Shown here: piece after piece, positions 11,207-21,736 of the stretch | Layout of the letters: each line of letters opens with the position of its first letter | Position numbering within the stretch: the stretch's first letter is position 1 | Assembly (NCBI GenBank): GCA_037693485.1 | Contig: CM075348.1 | Location: 103,338,109-103,402,108, forward strand | DNA: 64,000 nt | Direction: 5' to 3' | From: Kitagawia praeruptora | Taxonomy: Eukaryota > Streptophyta > Magnoliopsida > Apiales > Apiaceae | Position numbers and translations under genes: made by a program | The notes under the pieces: generated by a model | What the model saw: the letters and a program-made list of their open reading frames with translations, nothing else | What the model was told of the DNA's origin: nothing | The model's database searches: none

Positions 11207-12175
11207 TTTTTTTTTTGCTAAGTAAATATTTTATACCAACAAAGGAACCACATACATAATCTAGGGGCATACCCCGCGAATCAACATGAAAAACCAAACA
11301 ACATTAAGTCAGAAACCAACAAGCAAAACAGCTAGAAAATAAGCATTACGATGGCTTGGTCATTTCGGACCCAATTCTTAAAAAGAGCAGAGGAGAACAG
11401 TTTCTCCCTAACGGTATATTTCACATTAGAGATGATGACTGAGGTCGGATGCCCTGTACCACCCTTGTGCAACCTGAAATTTCTTTCCTTCCAAATGGCA
11501 TAAACCGAAGTAGTTAAATAGACAGCTGCTATCACCTTTTGCTTTGCATTTAGTTGGCATTGAAAGAACTCCCCTTGCTGCCAGTTTGCCCAAGAGACAC
11601 TCACTGGGAATGGAATGACACTCTTAACAAGGTTGAAATAGGGGCACGAAGTTAGCAAGTGATTAATCGACTCCCTTCCATTTCCATAAAGGGAGCAAGT
11701 AGGGTCTACGTTCCTGCCAAAAGAGATCATACGGTCCTTTGTGAGAAGCCTGTTCCTCACTGCAAGCCATGTGATGAACGAACATTTTGGGATATTGAAA
11801 GCATGCCAAACTACATCACTCCACACCACACTCTGCCCCAGTCCCCTAATTGATGTCCAAATGGAAGCCATCTTGACAAGATTTGGTTGAAGACCATCCC
11901 TAATACAGTCTCTATTGTGCAATTGAACTGAAGCAACTCGATTCCTTACTTCAATCACATCCATGTGGTTGGATCGAGGAGGATTCCAAACCCCATTATT
12001 CAGATAGACCCGAACACTGACCATACTCGACGATTCTGCATTCTGAATAACAGAAGGGGAGATAAGAGCCAAAGGCTTCTTGTCTGCCCAAGGATCATGC
12101 CAAAACAGGAAATTCGAACTATCCCCCACTTCAAACCTGAGAAACTCCATTGCATGCTCACTTCAAACCCCACTT
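11207..12175 (-). mobile_element. L2: 5'-truncated LINE, ORF2 C-terminus and tail
   Basis: The tail starts at 11207 (slightly diverged GCTAAGTAAATATTTTATACC box) and the hairpin box lies near 11265. A 15-bp duplication CTTGGCTGTGTTCTT (11192-11206 and 12176-12190) flanks the insert. Removing it restores the gag-like frame. Confidence 0.92.
11332..12150 (-). pseudogene. L2 ORF2 C-terminal domain (272 codons, open)
   Basis: This encodes the L1-type ORF2 C-terminus: F-L-F-W-H-D-P-W-A near the start, the F-N-I-P-K-C-S-F-I-T-W block, and the zinc-binding C-S-L-Y-G-N...H-L-L-T-S-C-P-Y motif, in which the second Cys of the usual C-x-x-C is Tyr. The reverse transcriptase core was lost by 5' truncation, so the ATG at 12150 is internal and not a real start. 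The frame has no stop before the natural terminus at 11332, so the insertion is not very old. Confidence 0.85.
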
Positions 12176-12772
12176 CTTGGCTGTGTTCTTACCAAGTCCC
12201 CCATATAGTTCCTGTAGAATGATCTGTCCAACATCAATCTTTCTACAATAGGCCAACGTATAGCCAATTTGCTGCGCAGGTGCACTAATTTGGTCAAAAC
12301 TAGACTTCCTGGCAGTGAAGACTTGAAGGAGAGTGGCAAATATATAGCTCCACTCTTTCCTTAGATTCTTTCTGTTCAACTTTCCAAGATTGATTGCATC
12401 TGAGTAGTTGATAAATTCAAAGAATTCTTCTAACTGTGCATTTGTGGCCAGTATGTCATACTCCTCTTGTTGTAAATCCAGTGCCTTATTCATGTCAGAT
12501 GTAGTGATAGTGATATCCTTTCCTTGAATTTTGCAGTAGACTACATATGAGGTTATAGCATTCTCAAGAGCAATGACTTCCACGGTGGCAGTCCTCCAAA
12601 ACTATTCTAGTAGGTCCAGATATAGAGTTGGGTTGGCTGAAAGAGCATTCTTGATATATGATTCAGACATCCAGCGAACAAAGCACTTGAAGTTCGCATT
12701 TGGTGCTTCCACATCATTTGTTATAGCAATGAAATTGGTCGGAGTGGGTATGGTGAGTTAAGTGTTTGCCAT
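12176..12772 (-). pseudogene. Gag-like ORF, N-terminal segment
   Basis: The likely start is the ATG at 12772 but the fifth codon is TAA, and a second stop lies near 12600 (L-L-E-stop-F-W). Between them the frame has A-L-S-A-N-P-T-L-Y-L-D-L and F-W-R-T-A-T-V-E-V, the pattern that made me place this with the plant gag-like family (N-P-T-x-Y...F-W-x-x-A). It continues through a mainly helical region to the L2 insertion. With two stops and one downstream frameshift the gene is a pseudogene. Confidence 0.55.
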
Positions 12773-12794
12773 TTGTATAGAGAGAGAAAGAGAC

Positions 12795-13056
12795 CACAAG
12801 GGGTCTCTGGTCAAAGTACCAAGTACCCTTAGACAGTGCAACATTCTTGTCATTAGACGAGGCAAATTTAAAAACGTAAGTGGATTCATTACGCTGTGAG
12901 ACCGATATTAGCCCCTTCTTCCATATCAAGTTAGCAATTTCCTTAACTCGTCTAAATGGTAACGAAGCCTTTGTGAATTTGCCCACATCACAGTACTTGA
13001 ATTTTTCAGCCCCCTTTTGCAACACCTCACTAGGAGGGTCAACTACGTTGGATCCT
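12795..13056 (-). pseudogene. L0 ORF1 middle part (DUF4283-like domain)
   Basis: The minus frame runs from G-S-N-V-V-D-P-P-S-E-V-L-Q-K-G-A-E-K-F through V-G-K-F-T-K-A, S-Q-R-N-E-S-T-Y-V-F-K-F and S-K-G-T-W-Y-F-D-Q-R-P-L-V-V. This is the conserved RNA-binding-type domain of plant LINE ORF1 (DUF4283 is my family label). It breaks off abruptly near 12795; the zinc knuckle and ORF2 are absent. The upstream ATG near 13124 belongs to the L3 leader read backwards, not to this ORF. Confidence 0.8.
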
Positions 13057-13061
13057 AAAAA

Positions 13062-13265
13062 AAATGAGAGTCCTAGAGAGAGAAGCTCCTCCTTCTTTCT
13101 AAAACCCCTTAACCTAGCCGCCATTTTCTAATCTTCAGATCTATTCTCTAAAACACTTTCTCCATCATAAATTCCACATTCCCTTCATTTACTTCCACCT
13201 TCTCCTGTCCCCCAAACCTAAACACTATATTTCTTTCTTTCCTTTTTTCTTTGCGGTCAGTTCCC
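13062..13265 (+). promoter_or_regulatory. L3 5' untranslated leader, likely internal promoter
   Basis: The leader has, in order, ATGAGAGTC, a CT-rich tract, AGCCGCC near 13118, an AGATCTA box, further CT-rich sequence, and CCTAAACACTATATTTCTT at about 13216-13234. The same order of boxes precedes the ORFs of E1, E2, E3, E6, E8, Y, E11 and E12. LINE leaders normally hold an internal RNA polymerase II promoter; that role here is inferred from position and conservation. Confidence 0.6.
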
Positions 13266-14994
13266 ATGGTGAGTCAAGGTTCGAATTGTGACTCTGAATC
13301 TGGTCTACCTGGCTATATGCAGGATATGGAGGATGATAAGTTTCAGGAAATGCTTGCAAGAAGAGAAGTGGAGGACTTTCCAGCCCTAGTAGTGCCTTCC
13401 ACCCTACAGGGAGGTTCCTCAGCTGAAAAGATCTGTGAGACACCCTCAGATGAGGAGGAAGCTTCATATGAGACTGCTAGAGATGCGATAGAGAGAGAAA
13501 CGATACAATAAGTATGAGAGAGAGGATCTTATAAAGCTCCGCAACCAAATGATGGATATCCATAACTTTCTTGCCAAGAAGGGTTTTTCGGTGAGTGAAG
13601 TTGAAAAAGAAATCTTGAAGGAAAAGGAGAGATTTAATGCAGGGTTAGTAAGCCCAGTGCGTTTCATTGATGGTAGGGATGAGATGGGTCTTCCCATCTT
13701 CTCTAGCAAGGAAGTACCTAAGAGCACGGCTGCCAGTGAGAAGGGGGTGGGAGCTGTTAAAGGAATCCTAAAAAATGTCCCACCTGGGGGCATGGAAAGG
13801 GGTGAAAGCTCGAAGAGTCAACAGGAAACAGGCAAACAGGAACCTCTTGCAGATAAAGTAAGCAAGGAGAGCACCAAAAATGGGGAGAAGGACGAGAAGA
13901 CTGAAATGGGGTCAAAAGGCGCAAAGTCCTGGTCTTCGGTTTTAAGAGCGGCCCCGGGCCCTGTCAAGGAAGTGAAATTTGATTACGTGCCTCCAACTGA
14001 AGGATCAGATGTTGTATCCCCCCCAGAGGATGTCCTCAAGAAAGGTGCGGAAAAATTCAAATGTTGCATTGTGGGTAAATTTACCAAAGGGACTCTACCG
14101 TTTAAGAGAGTTAAGGAGGTGGCTTTTTCAGCCTGGAGGAGAGGCCTCACCATGGTCTCTCAACGTAATGAGTCCACCTATGTCTTTAGGTTCAACTCTT
14201 CAAATGAAAAGAATGCGGTTCTTAGCAAAGGTACGTGGTACTTTGATAAAAGGCCTCTGGTATTAACTGATTGGGGTTTCAACGAGCGCTCAGAATCTGT
14301 TACCTCGATGCCGTTATGGGTTAAGCTAGCCAATCTACCAGATTGTTACTGGACGCAAGAGGGACTGGGCCGTGTTGCTAGTGCCATTGGTAAGCCCCTA
14401 GGGGCAGATGCCCTTACATCTGAGCTAGAAATCCTTCCATTTGCAAAAATGTGCGTGTAGTATGAAGTGGGGGATCCATTACCACCAACCCTCAAAGTGG
14501 TGGACCTGGATGGTTCCATAGTTGAGGTTAAAGTTTCATACATTAATAAGCCAATGGTATGCAGCCACTGTAAATCACTTGGCCACACCATTAGTGTTTG
14601 CCCGGTGGCTTCTAGAGAATGGGCGGCAGGGGGTTCAATCCATACAAAAGGGGCTCCATCTGGCCAAAACGACAAAGGAAAAGATAAAGTGGACGAAATT
14701 GGTAAGGTAAATGAAGGTCATCAACAGAAGGTGGTGGTTGAGCAGAAGGAATGGGTTTTAGAGAAGGAAGCCAGCCACATAAGCAATACAGTTGGGGACA
14801 AGCTAACCCCCAACCACCAGGTAGATGTTACAGAAGAGGATGTAGACAAGGAGTGGACGGAGGTTCGTTCTAAAAGAAAGCCAGTGACATCGCCAAGTAT
14901 ATCTCCGGAAGTTACCAATCTTCAGCCGTTTCAGAACATTGTGGTTGATGAGATAGCAATGAAACATGGCTCGAGAACTCCAAAGCCATACTAG
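13266..14994 (+). pseudogene. L3 ORF1: nucleic-acid-binding protein, one frameshift and one stop
   Basis: The ATG at 13266 (M-V-S-Q-G-S-N-C-D-S-E-S) matches the L0 start. The frame breaks near 13511: compared with L0, a short piece after E-R-E-T-I is missing, and the protein resumes as N-K-Y-E-R-E-D in another frame. It continues through a helix, S-W-S-S-V-L-R, and the DUF4283-like domain (V-L-K-K-G-A-E-K-F to F-D-K-R-P-L-V). A TAG at 14458 replaces the usual CAG of M-C-V-Q-Y, then comes a CCHC knuckle, C-S-H-C-K-S-L-G-H-T-I-S-V-C, and a charged tail. ORF1 proteins coat the LINE RNA. Two lesions disable it. Confidence 0.88.
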
Positions 14995-15052
14995 AAAGTA
15001 AAAAGAGGGGGTAGGGGGGGTCGTACCCCTTCCTCTAGGTCATAAATCTATT

Positions 15053-18000
15053 ATGACTATTTTTTGTTCCTACAACGTTAGAGGCCTTAACAATAAAGTT
15101 GGTTTTATCAGGGACTTCATCTTTAAAAATAAACTGTCTCTGGTAGGTCTATTGGAAACACATGTCCAAACTGACGTTGCTAGGATTATCTCTCGGACCA
15201 TTAATCCACGGTTTCAGTGGTGCTTTAACTATGATCATCATCCGGGAGGCCGTATATGGCTGGGGTGGAATCCCTCTATATGGAAAATTTTGGTTCTTAC
15301 GTCCTCTTCTCAGCATATCACATGCTCTGTTACCCTTCTTGAGAGCAACACAAGTTTTGTTATCTCTTTTGTGTATGGCCTTAATGATATGATTGACCGT
15401 AGACCTCTATGGTCTGATTTGGCAGGCATAGCGCATGGTTTGAATGGCACAGCATGGGCTCTATGTGGTGACTTCAACTCTTGTATTAGTATTGATGAAA
15501 AACAAGGAGGCTCCCTAGATTGGACTACTGGAATGGAGGAGTTTAAACAGTTCTTGCTTGCCAACGGCCTCACTGATCTCCGGTACTCAGGCCACTTCTT
15601 CACATGGTGGGATAGTAATATCTCTCAGCCAAAGTTCAGAAAGTCAGATCGTGTGTTAGTAAATCCGGAATGGCATTCAGTGTTCCCTTGCTCCACGGTG
15701 GAATTCTTGTCTCGGGGCTTATCTGACCATTGCCCTGCTATTACTTCACTTGGCACTAGTTTCTCCTCTGGAGCGAAGCCCTTTCAATTTTTTAATCACC
15801 TTATTGATAATCCAGACTTTTTGGGCTCAGTGGAGAAAGCATGGTCTTTAGAGGTTGAGGGGAATCCTTGGTTTATCCTAACGTCGAAACTCAAGAATGT
15901 AAAGGTGGCTCTAAAGGAACTAAACAGAAAGATGGGGGATATTCACAATCTAGTGATCCAGTCTCGGGATGCTCTCTCTCAGTTCCAGGACTCAATGCCT
16001 GCTAACCCTACTGCTGCATACTTTGAAGAAGAAAAGGAATTTATTGAGAACTATTCAGCAGCTTTAAGGCTAGAGGAGCAGTTTTTAAAGCAGAAATCCA
16101 GAATTCAATGGCTAAAACTTGGAGATGGCAACAGTAAGTTTTTCTATAATTCTTGCAGAGGGAACTGGAACACTAACAAGATTACTACTCTCACCGACTC
16201 GGAGGGAGTCTCACACTCTTCACATGCGGACATGGCTAAAGTTGCAACGGATTTCTATAAAAATATTCTGGGGAAATCATCTGAGGTAGCAGATTTTCCT
16301 AATGATATCCCTCTACCATCTCTCTCTGATTCCCAGGTTAACCTTATGGCTGCCCCGTTTTCTGAGAGTGAAGTACTGACCACATTAAAAAGAATGGCTA
16401 AGAACAAGAGCCCTGGGCCGGATGGGTTCACAGTTGAATTTTACTTGGCTGTTTGGCACCTGGTAGGAAATGATGTGACTAAAGGTATCATGTAATTCTT
16501 TAACACATTGCACTTGCCTAGAGTAATAAATGCTGCTTCCATATGTTTAGTTCCTAAACAGCCTAACCCATCTGAAATGCAACACTTTAGGCCAATCTCC
16601 TGTTGTAATGTATTGTATAAATGCATTTCTTCTATGCTAGCCAAGAGGCTAAAAGCTGTCCTTCCCTCCATCATTTCCCCGGTACAGTCTGCTTTTGTAG
16701 CTAGGAGATCCATTGGTGACAATATTTTCCTTGCTCAAGCCTTATGCAAGGACTATAATGGCAATACAGGTCAGCCTCGATGTGCTATAAAGCTAGACAT
16801 TCATAAGGCTTTTGACTCCCTAAACTGGAATTTCCTGTTTACAATCATGGGGAAAATGAGGTTTCCCAATCAGTACATTAAGTGGCTGGAAAAATGTATC
16901 ACTTCCACAATGTTTTCTGTAAAGTTGAATGGTAGTTTGGAAGGGTTTTTCAGAGGGGAATCTGGCCTGAGACAGGGGGATCCTCTATCCCCTTATCTGT
17001 TCGTGATTGTCATGGAGGCTCTCTCAGCATGTCTGGATAAGAAAACTGCGGACCCTAACTTCAAATTCCATTGGAGAACTAAGGAAGTAAAACTAAATCA
17101 CATTATTTTTGCTGATGATGTACTCCTGTTTAGTCATGGTGATCTTAGGTCAGTCTCAGCTCTGCTAGATGGGATCAAGCTATTCCAAAACTGTTCGAAC
17201 CTAAAGCCAAACATCTCCAAGACTACATGCTTCTTTGCTAATGTTAGACAGGATGTGACTGATGCTATTCTTTCTCACTCAGGGTTCCAAAGAGGTCATA
17301 TGCCTATCACCTACCTGGGGCTTCCTCTTATCACAGGAAAGCTCAACAAGAATGACTGTCAGACTCTGATTAGTAGATTGTGCAGCAAAATGGAGCTATG
17401 GACAACTAGATTTCTTAATTTTGCAGGGCGTCTCCAACTGATCAAAGCCATACTGGTCAGTATTGTGGGATACTGGAGTATGTTTCTCTTCCTTTCGAAA
17501 GGAATCCTAAAAAAGATCAATGCTCTATTTTTCAAGTTCCTTTGGGGAGGTTTCTACAAACCGGATGGGAAGTGTCAGTATAAAGTTGGATGGGAGGAGT
17601 GTTGCAAACCAAAAGCGGAAGGGGGTCTTGGCATTCGAAATCTTTTTGAATGGAATGAAGCAGCCATTCTTTATCAGCTGTGGCGCATCATTCAGCCCAC
17701 CTCTAACTCTCTCTGGATAGCTTGGTTCCATAAAGCTTTGCTGGCAAAGAAGGAATTCTGGACTTCTAAAATGCCATATCGCTCATGTTGGATTGTAAGG
17801 AAATTGTTCAAGGCGAGGCCGCGTGCCCTTCAGTATGTACACTATAACATAGGAGAAAACTCTGATTTCCTCTTCTGGCATGATCTCTGGGTCCAAAAAA
17901 AACCCCTTCTGGATATTGCCCCATCCATTGTATCTACAGCTGAGTCCACTAGTACAGTCAGTATCAATGTCTACCTCCGAAATGGGACTTGGGACTTGCC

Positions 18001-18649
18001 ATCTTCGAACCATAATGATGTGATTGAAATTAGACGGCTGGTGCAACATATTCAAATCCATAAGTCTGATTCCATTATGTGGGATGGAATGCTTCCAAAG
18101 AATGTCAAATTGTCCACTATTTGGTCCTCCATGCGGGTAAAGGGAAGTTATGTTCAGTGGTTTAACATGGTCTGGGGAAAATTCAATATCGCGAAGTGCT
18201 CATTCATCACATGGTTAGCCATCAAAAACAGGCTTCTCACGAAGGATAGAATGCTTCTGTTCGGAATGCAGGTTGATCAAAAATGTGTCTTGTGTGGGGT
18301 GGATGATGAATCGGTTAGCCACATTTTCACTGCTTGCCCATACTTTGATATTATTAGCAGGTCTATGCCATTCCATTTCTCTCGTAACTGGTCCAATTGT
18401 CAGTCAGGCAACTGCACTGCTACTCAGCTAGGGGCTAAGGAGGAATCAATTGCCCAACTGTTTTTTAGCACAGCTATTTACCATGTCTGGAAGGAGCGTA
18501 ACTACCGCATGCACAACCATGGGCCTGGCCACCCAACATCAGTGGTCAGCAGTGAGATAAGACGTATGGTGCACGAGAAACTGTTCTCATGTAACTTGTT
18601 TAAGGGTTGGGTTCGAAATGACCCGACCATCCTCTTATTTATCATGTAA
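15053..18649 (+). pseudogene. L3 ORF2: endonuclease plus reverse transcriptase, one internal stop
   Basis: The frame starts at M-T-I-F-C-S-Y-N-V-R-G-L-N-N-K, the usual start of an apurinic-like endonuclease, with E-T-H, G-D-F-N and S-D-H-C-P catalytic blocks in the first 240 residues. The reverse transcriptase has G-P-D-G-F, H-F-R-P-I-S, Q-G-D-P-L-S-P and F-A-D-D at 17108-17119. The C-terminal zinc-binding domain has C-V-L-C-G...H-I-F-T-A-C-P-Y. One TAA at 16493-16495 replaces the Tyr seen in L8 (G-I-M-Y-F-F); the frame is otherwise open for about 1,198 codons. The protein would nick DNA and reverse transcribe the element RNA at the nick. One substitution from open, so recently active. Confidence 0.93.
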
Positions 18650-18730
18650 AAGAATAGGCTAGGTACATCTGAAATGTTGAGTAGGGTTTACCTTCATGTT
18701 GATTTGTAGTTATAGCATGGATGTTGTCTC

Positions 18731-18808
18731 GCGGGGTATGCCCCTAGATATGTATTAGCTGTTTCCTTTGGTATAAAATTTTTTAATTAGCAAAAAAAAA
18801 AAAAAAAA
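18731..18808 (+). promoter_or_regulatory. Conserved LINE 3' end: hairpin box, AT box and poly-A
   Basis: GCGGGGTATGCCCCTAG can fold as a GGGG/CCCC stem with a TATG loop. About 25 variable bases follow, then TTTCCTTTGGTATAAAATTTT, TTAATTAGC and poly-A. The same three parts end about 19 elements here, autonomous or not. In LINE families with strict 3' recognition (eel UnaL2 and its SINE are the classic pair) the reverse transcriptase binds such a hairpin, so this is the likely cis-signal the parasites share. Confidence 0.75.
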
Positions 18809-19546
18809 AACTACGTTGGATCCTTCTAGGGGGGAACATAATCAAAGCTAATTCCTTTCTGAGGCCCAGGGGTAGCTTTCAAAACTGAAGACCATGATTT
18901 CTTCTCTCCTACATTCGCCTCCTTCTTCTGGAGAACCTCCTTAACAACCCCAGAAGATTCTCCCTTTGTCATGTTTTTCAAGATACTCCGAACAGGGGTA
19001 GGCTGAGCCATAGGTTGGTCATCCTTCTGAATTCCTCTTTCATTCTCCCTCGATAGGATAGGCAATCCAAATTCGTCCCTACCTGTAATGATGCTAAAAG
19101 GGCTAGACATCCCCACATTAAACTATGCCTGGGCTGTTAAATTCTCCTTTTCCATCTCAGCTAAAGACAAGCCCTTGGACTTAAGAAAACTTTCAACTTC
19201 CAATAGTTTCTTCCTCAATCTAATCGCCTCTTCACGTTCATGCTTATTTGTAGCTGCAACAGCAGTTGCAACTCTACTAATGGTATCTCTTTCCAACGCA
19301 TCCCTCACATCTTCATGATAGATCTCCTCCTCATCTGAGGTTTCCCCCTTTAGGAGCTGGCACATCCTCAGATCTGTTAGCCATCTGAACCTCCACACTT
19401 TTTAAACTCGGAAAGTCTTCCTCCTCCCTACGAGCTAGCATCTCATTGAAACTGTCATCACTCATATCTTGCATGTATCCCGGCAATCCGGACTCTGAAT
19501 CACAGTTAGAAGCTTGACTAACCATCAGAACTAGAACAGGATCCAC
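18809..19546 (-). pseudogene. L0 ORF1 N-terminal part
   Basis: The start is M-V-S-Q-A-S-N-C-D-S-E-S at 19525 (or an upstream in-frame Met at 19546), the same start as L3 ORF1. The frame shifts near 19390 and again near 19120. It contains an acidic N-terminus, a helix with R-L-R-K-K-L-L-E-V-E-S-F-L-K-S-K-G-L-S-L resembling the helical repeat of the module A proteins, a S-I-L-K-N-M segment, and S-W-S-S-V-L-K before the L3 insertion. Confidence 0.78.
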
Positions 19547-19740
19547 GAGAATAAATAAATATAAATATAAGAAATATTGTGTTTAGGTGGAAGGGAAGAG
19601 AGGGATGTGAATTAATGAAGGGAATCTAGTCTTAATTGATGGAGAATGTGTGTAAGAATGCAGATCTAGCAAATAATTATTGGCGACTATCTAGGGTTTC
19701 TAGAGAGAAGGAAGAGCTTCTCTCTCTAACACTCTCATTT

Positions 19741-20904
19741 CAATATCCACTATACTAAAATAATGAATTCATTATATCCATGAACGACAAGATGCCATTA
19801 TAATAACAAAAGTGCAAAAGCCTTGCAGTCTGTTATCTATCAAATTATATAATGCTAATTAATCGATCTACTAATGAGACCTGTTGTAAAAGCATAGTCA
19901 CCAACACAAGAGTTCCACATTGCAGTACCTTGATAGTACACCAGAGTCAAAGCAACTGTCTGGATAAGAAGACGTGGAATAATTCCAGAAAGGAGTTGTC
20001 TACCAATCTTTTCACGTCTCAAAGCAATCTGCAAGTTGTACACACTCAAGGGGCATAAGAATAGCATATGCAATACCCTAGAAATAGATAAGAAGACTTT
20101 GTAATACTACCATTAAGCCTGGCCTTTTTTTGTTCCAACGAATCCTATGGTTTCTCTAATAAAAAAAGGGGGGGTTGCTATTAAAGCAACAACAAAAAGA
20201 CAAAGGGCTGTTTTCATTCTTATTATCAGATATTAGATAAAAGAATATAACATCAATACGTCATTTCTTATTATTTTTTTATTTCTTCCTTTTTTATTTT
20301 TATGATTTTTTTTTTAATTTTTGAAACATGGCTTTAGATGCGCCATACTCATGCATTGTTACACGAAAATTGAAACTGCGGAAACAAGTTACTAATGCTA
20401 TTATTTCTTGGCAAATCACATAAATAAATCAATTTTGATTTAACATAATAATCGAAGTTTGTGTAATTCGAAATCTAAACTCCGATATTTGTAGAAACTG
20501 CTATGTATAAATATCAGGGCCCACATGGATATATTATATATACATTCTGGTCATTGACACTTTGGGTTCCTTCCAGGTCCACCATAATAATTTACAGCAC
20601 AATTGTTTAATTGGTTTTAACCCTTTACTGGACTTTGAGGAGTTTACTTTTTGGTCATCAAATGGTTGGCCCTTCTGGATAGTAACTAGACGCCAACTTG
20701 CAAAAAACATTACAAAGATGAGAGAGAGAGAGAGAGAGAGAGACCCGAATTTTGTGATTTCAAGGAGTGGGTGATCAAAAGCAGGTTGATGATAGATAGG
20801 AATACAGTCAATAATATCCCCATCCAGGCTCTATTTTCAGAGACAAATATCATTTTAAGCACAATTAGTAACTTAAACACACAAACATGCAAGTAATTAG
20901 AGGT
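19741..20904. other. Non-coding DNA with an unresolved exon-like stretch and an (AG)n repeat
   Basis: AT-rich DNA between L0 and E4. On the minus strand, 19855-20085 has an open frame following a good acceptor (TATTTCTAG at about 20085) and contains hydrophobic, possibly membrane-spanning residues; I cannot name it. An (AG)12-like microsatellite lies at about 20720-20743. T-rich runs lie near 20270-20320. Nothing else is supported. Confidence 0.4.
20720..20743. repeat. (AG)n microsatellite
   Basis: An uninterrupted run of AG dinucleotides, about 12 units, in non-coding DNA. Confidence 0.95.
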
Positions 20905-20916
20905 GAGCTATACTCA

Positions 20917-21450
20917 CCCATTAGTTCGGCTGAATACCAGGATGGTGTTCGGGAGTTATTGATTGAGACTCTGTTTCATGTTGAGAAGCTAAAAAACCAT
21001 ATTCGAACGAATGGGTTTTGTGTTCCAAAAGTGGCTGATTTCGTGGAGATCAGTGGGGGTGACCCCTTTCGAGATTCTTCTGGAAAATTTTATTGTGGGG
21101 CAACTAAGGAGCTTGCAATATCGGTCAGCTGCGCTCTGCAACTGCAGGATTTTATTCAAAGCAATGGGCTGGGTACTCCCATCTCTCCTTTGGAAGGTCA
21201 ATCAAGCCCGGATCAGGAGGTCATGCTCCTGAGGAGGGCTCAAGGGCCAATGGACTTAGGGGAAGTAAGTCGGATAGTTCGGCTGAAGGCGCCTGTGCTG
21301 AGCCATTAGGAGACCATGCTCTCTTGCCTGGGAATGCTTTAGAAGTCCAACCTGCAACTGTGTTCTCACCTGCTGAAAAATAAAGGTTCGGCTGAAGAAA
21401 TCGGAGATTCGTAAGTGGCGTGCTGGGAGGGGAGGCCATTCCCGTGTCCC
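20917..21450 (+). pseudogene. E4 ORF fragment (module A helical domain and RGGHS end)
   Basis: From the left junction the frame reads A-E-Y-Q-D-G-V-R-E-L-L-I-E-T-L-F-H-V-E-K-L, then N-H-I-R-T-N-G-F, D-P-F-R-D-S-S-G-K-F, and L-Q-D-F-I-Q-S-N-G-L-G. It matches E7 residue for residue over most of this length. A stop or shift near 21307 breaks it. The C-terminal K-S-E-I-R-K-W-R-A-G-R-G-G-H-S is still readable in another frame near 21400-21445. The start at 20887 lies in flanking DNA and is not the real one. Function unknown. Confidence 0.75.
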
Positions 21451-21629
21451 ATGATCTTTGTTCATTTGTTTCTCCACTAGTCTTGATTTAGCTTGGTTTT
21501 AGTCTTTATGTTGTTGTTCTGTTTGAACTAGTTTGGTTTGTAATGCCTAAATGTTGATATCGCGGGGTATGCCCCTAGATTTGTTTTTGTGGTTCCTTCT
21601 TGGTATAAAATTTTAATTAGCAAAAAAAA
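20917..21629 (+). mobile_element. E4: 5'-truncated module A LINE-tailed element
   Basis: A 12-bp duplication GAGCTATACTCA (20905-20916 and 21630-21641) flanks it. It keeps the last part of a module A ORF, the hairpin box near 21560, the AT box and a short poly-A. It is the same orientation-independent type as E7 but lacks the leader. Confidence 0.92.
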
Positions 21630-21644
21630 GAGCTATACTCAAAC

Positions 21645-21736
21645 CTTGATGGATTTGTGTGGTGGTTTATTCAAATGCTTCAAAAGATTTTGAACTCGAA
21701 GTTTCTTCTTGAGAGAAATCCTCGCAGCAGAATCAC
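21645..21736 (-). pseudogene. Exon remnant resembling a neprosin-family propeptide
   Basis: The minus-strand exon lies between a TTCTGTGCCAG acceptor and a GTTTGAG donor (92 bp). It reads S-L-K-K-K-L-R-V-Q-N-L-L-K-H-L-N-K-P-P-H-K-S-I-K. The L-x-K-x-L-N-K-P-x-x-K-S-I-K phrase is typical of the activation peptide that precedes the neprosin domain (plant DUF4409/DUF239 proteins). The next expected residues (S-P-D-G-D) are not seen downstream; E4 has inserted at the donor. Only this fragment is present, so the call rests on one motif. Confidence 0.4.

Larger units (their letters stand above)
13057..18808 (+). mobile_element. L3: full-length LINE (L1 clade) of the resident family
   Basis: A perfect 16-bp duplication, AACTACGTTGGATCCT (13041-13056 and 18809-18824), flanks the insert. 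The 5' end reads AAATGAGAGTCCTAGAGAGAG near 13062, the leader runs to 13265, ORF1 to 14994, ORF2 to 18649, then about 160 bp of 3' untranslated sequence with the hairpin box at 18731-18745 and a poly-A of about 18. Total length is about 5.75 kb. It is antisense to L0. No RNase H domain follows the reverse transcriptase. This is the reference copy for the family in this window. Confidence 0.95.
12793..19740 (-). mobile_element. L0: old minus-strand LINE, 5' half only, split by full-length L3
   Basis: The 5' end at about 19740 has the shared leader (ATGAGAGTG, CT-rich, CCACCTAAACACAATATTTCTT before the start). ORF1 reads 19525 to 18809, is interrupted by L3 (13057-18808), and resumes 13056 to about 12795. 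It then stops at the R-P-L-V-V codons with no tail or poly-A. LINE copies normally keep their 3' end, so its loss implies a later deletion or a rearranged insertion. Confidence 0.75.

Noticed and set aside
12714..13124. A 136-codon minus-strand protein starting at 13124
   Set aside because: Its first part is the L3 leader read backwards and its last part is gag-like DNA; only the middle is real (L0 ORF1).
18400..18649. RNase H domain at the end of LINE ORF2
   Set aside because: The frame ends soon after the zinc-binding domain and none of the D-E-D RNase H blocks is present; this LINE family lacks it here.
19855..20085. UPF1 or a named membrane protein for the exon-like stretch
   Set aside because: No phrase matches UPF1 and I cannot tie it to a family; left as unresolved.
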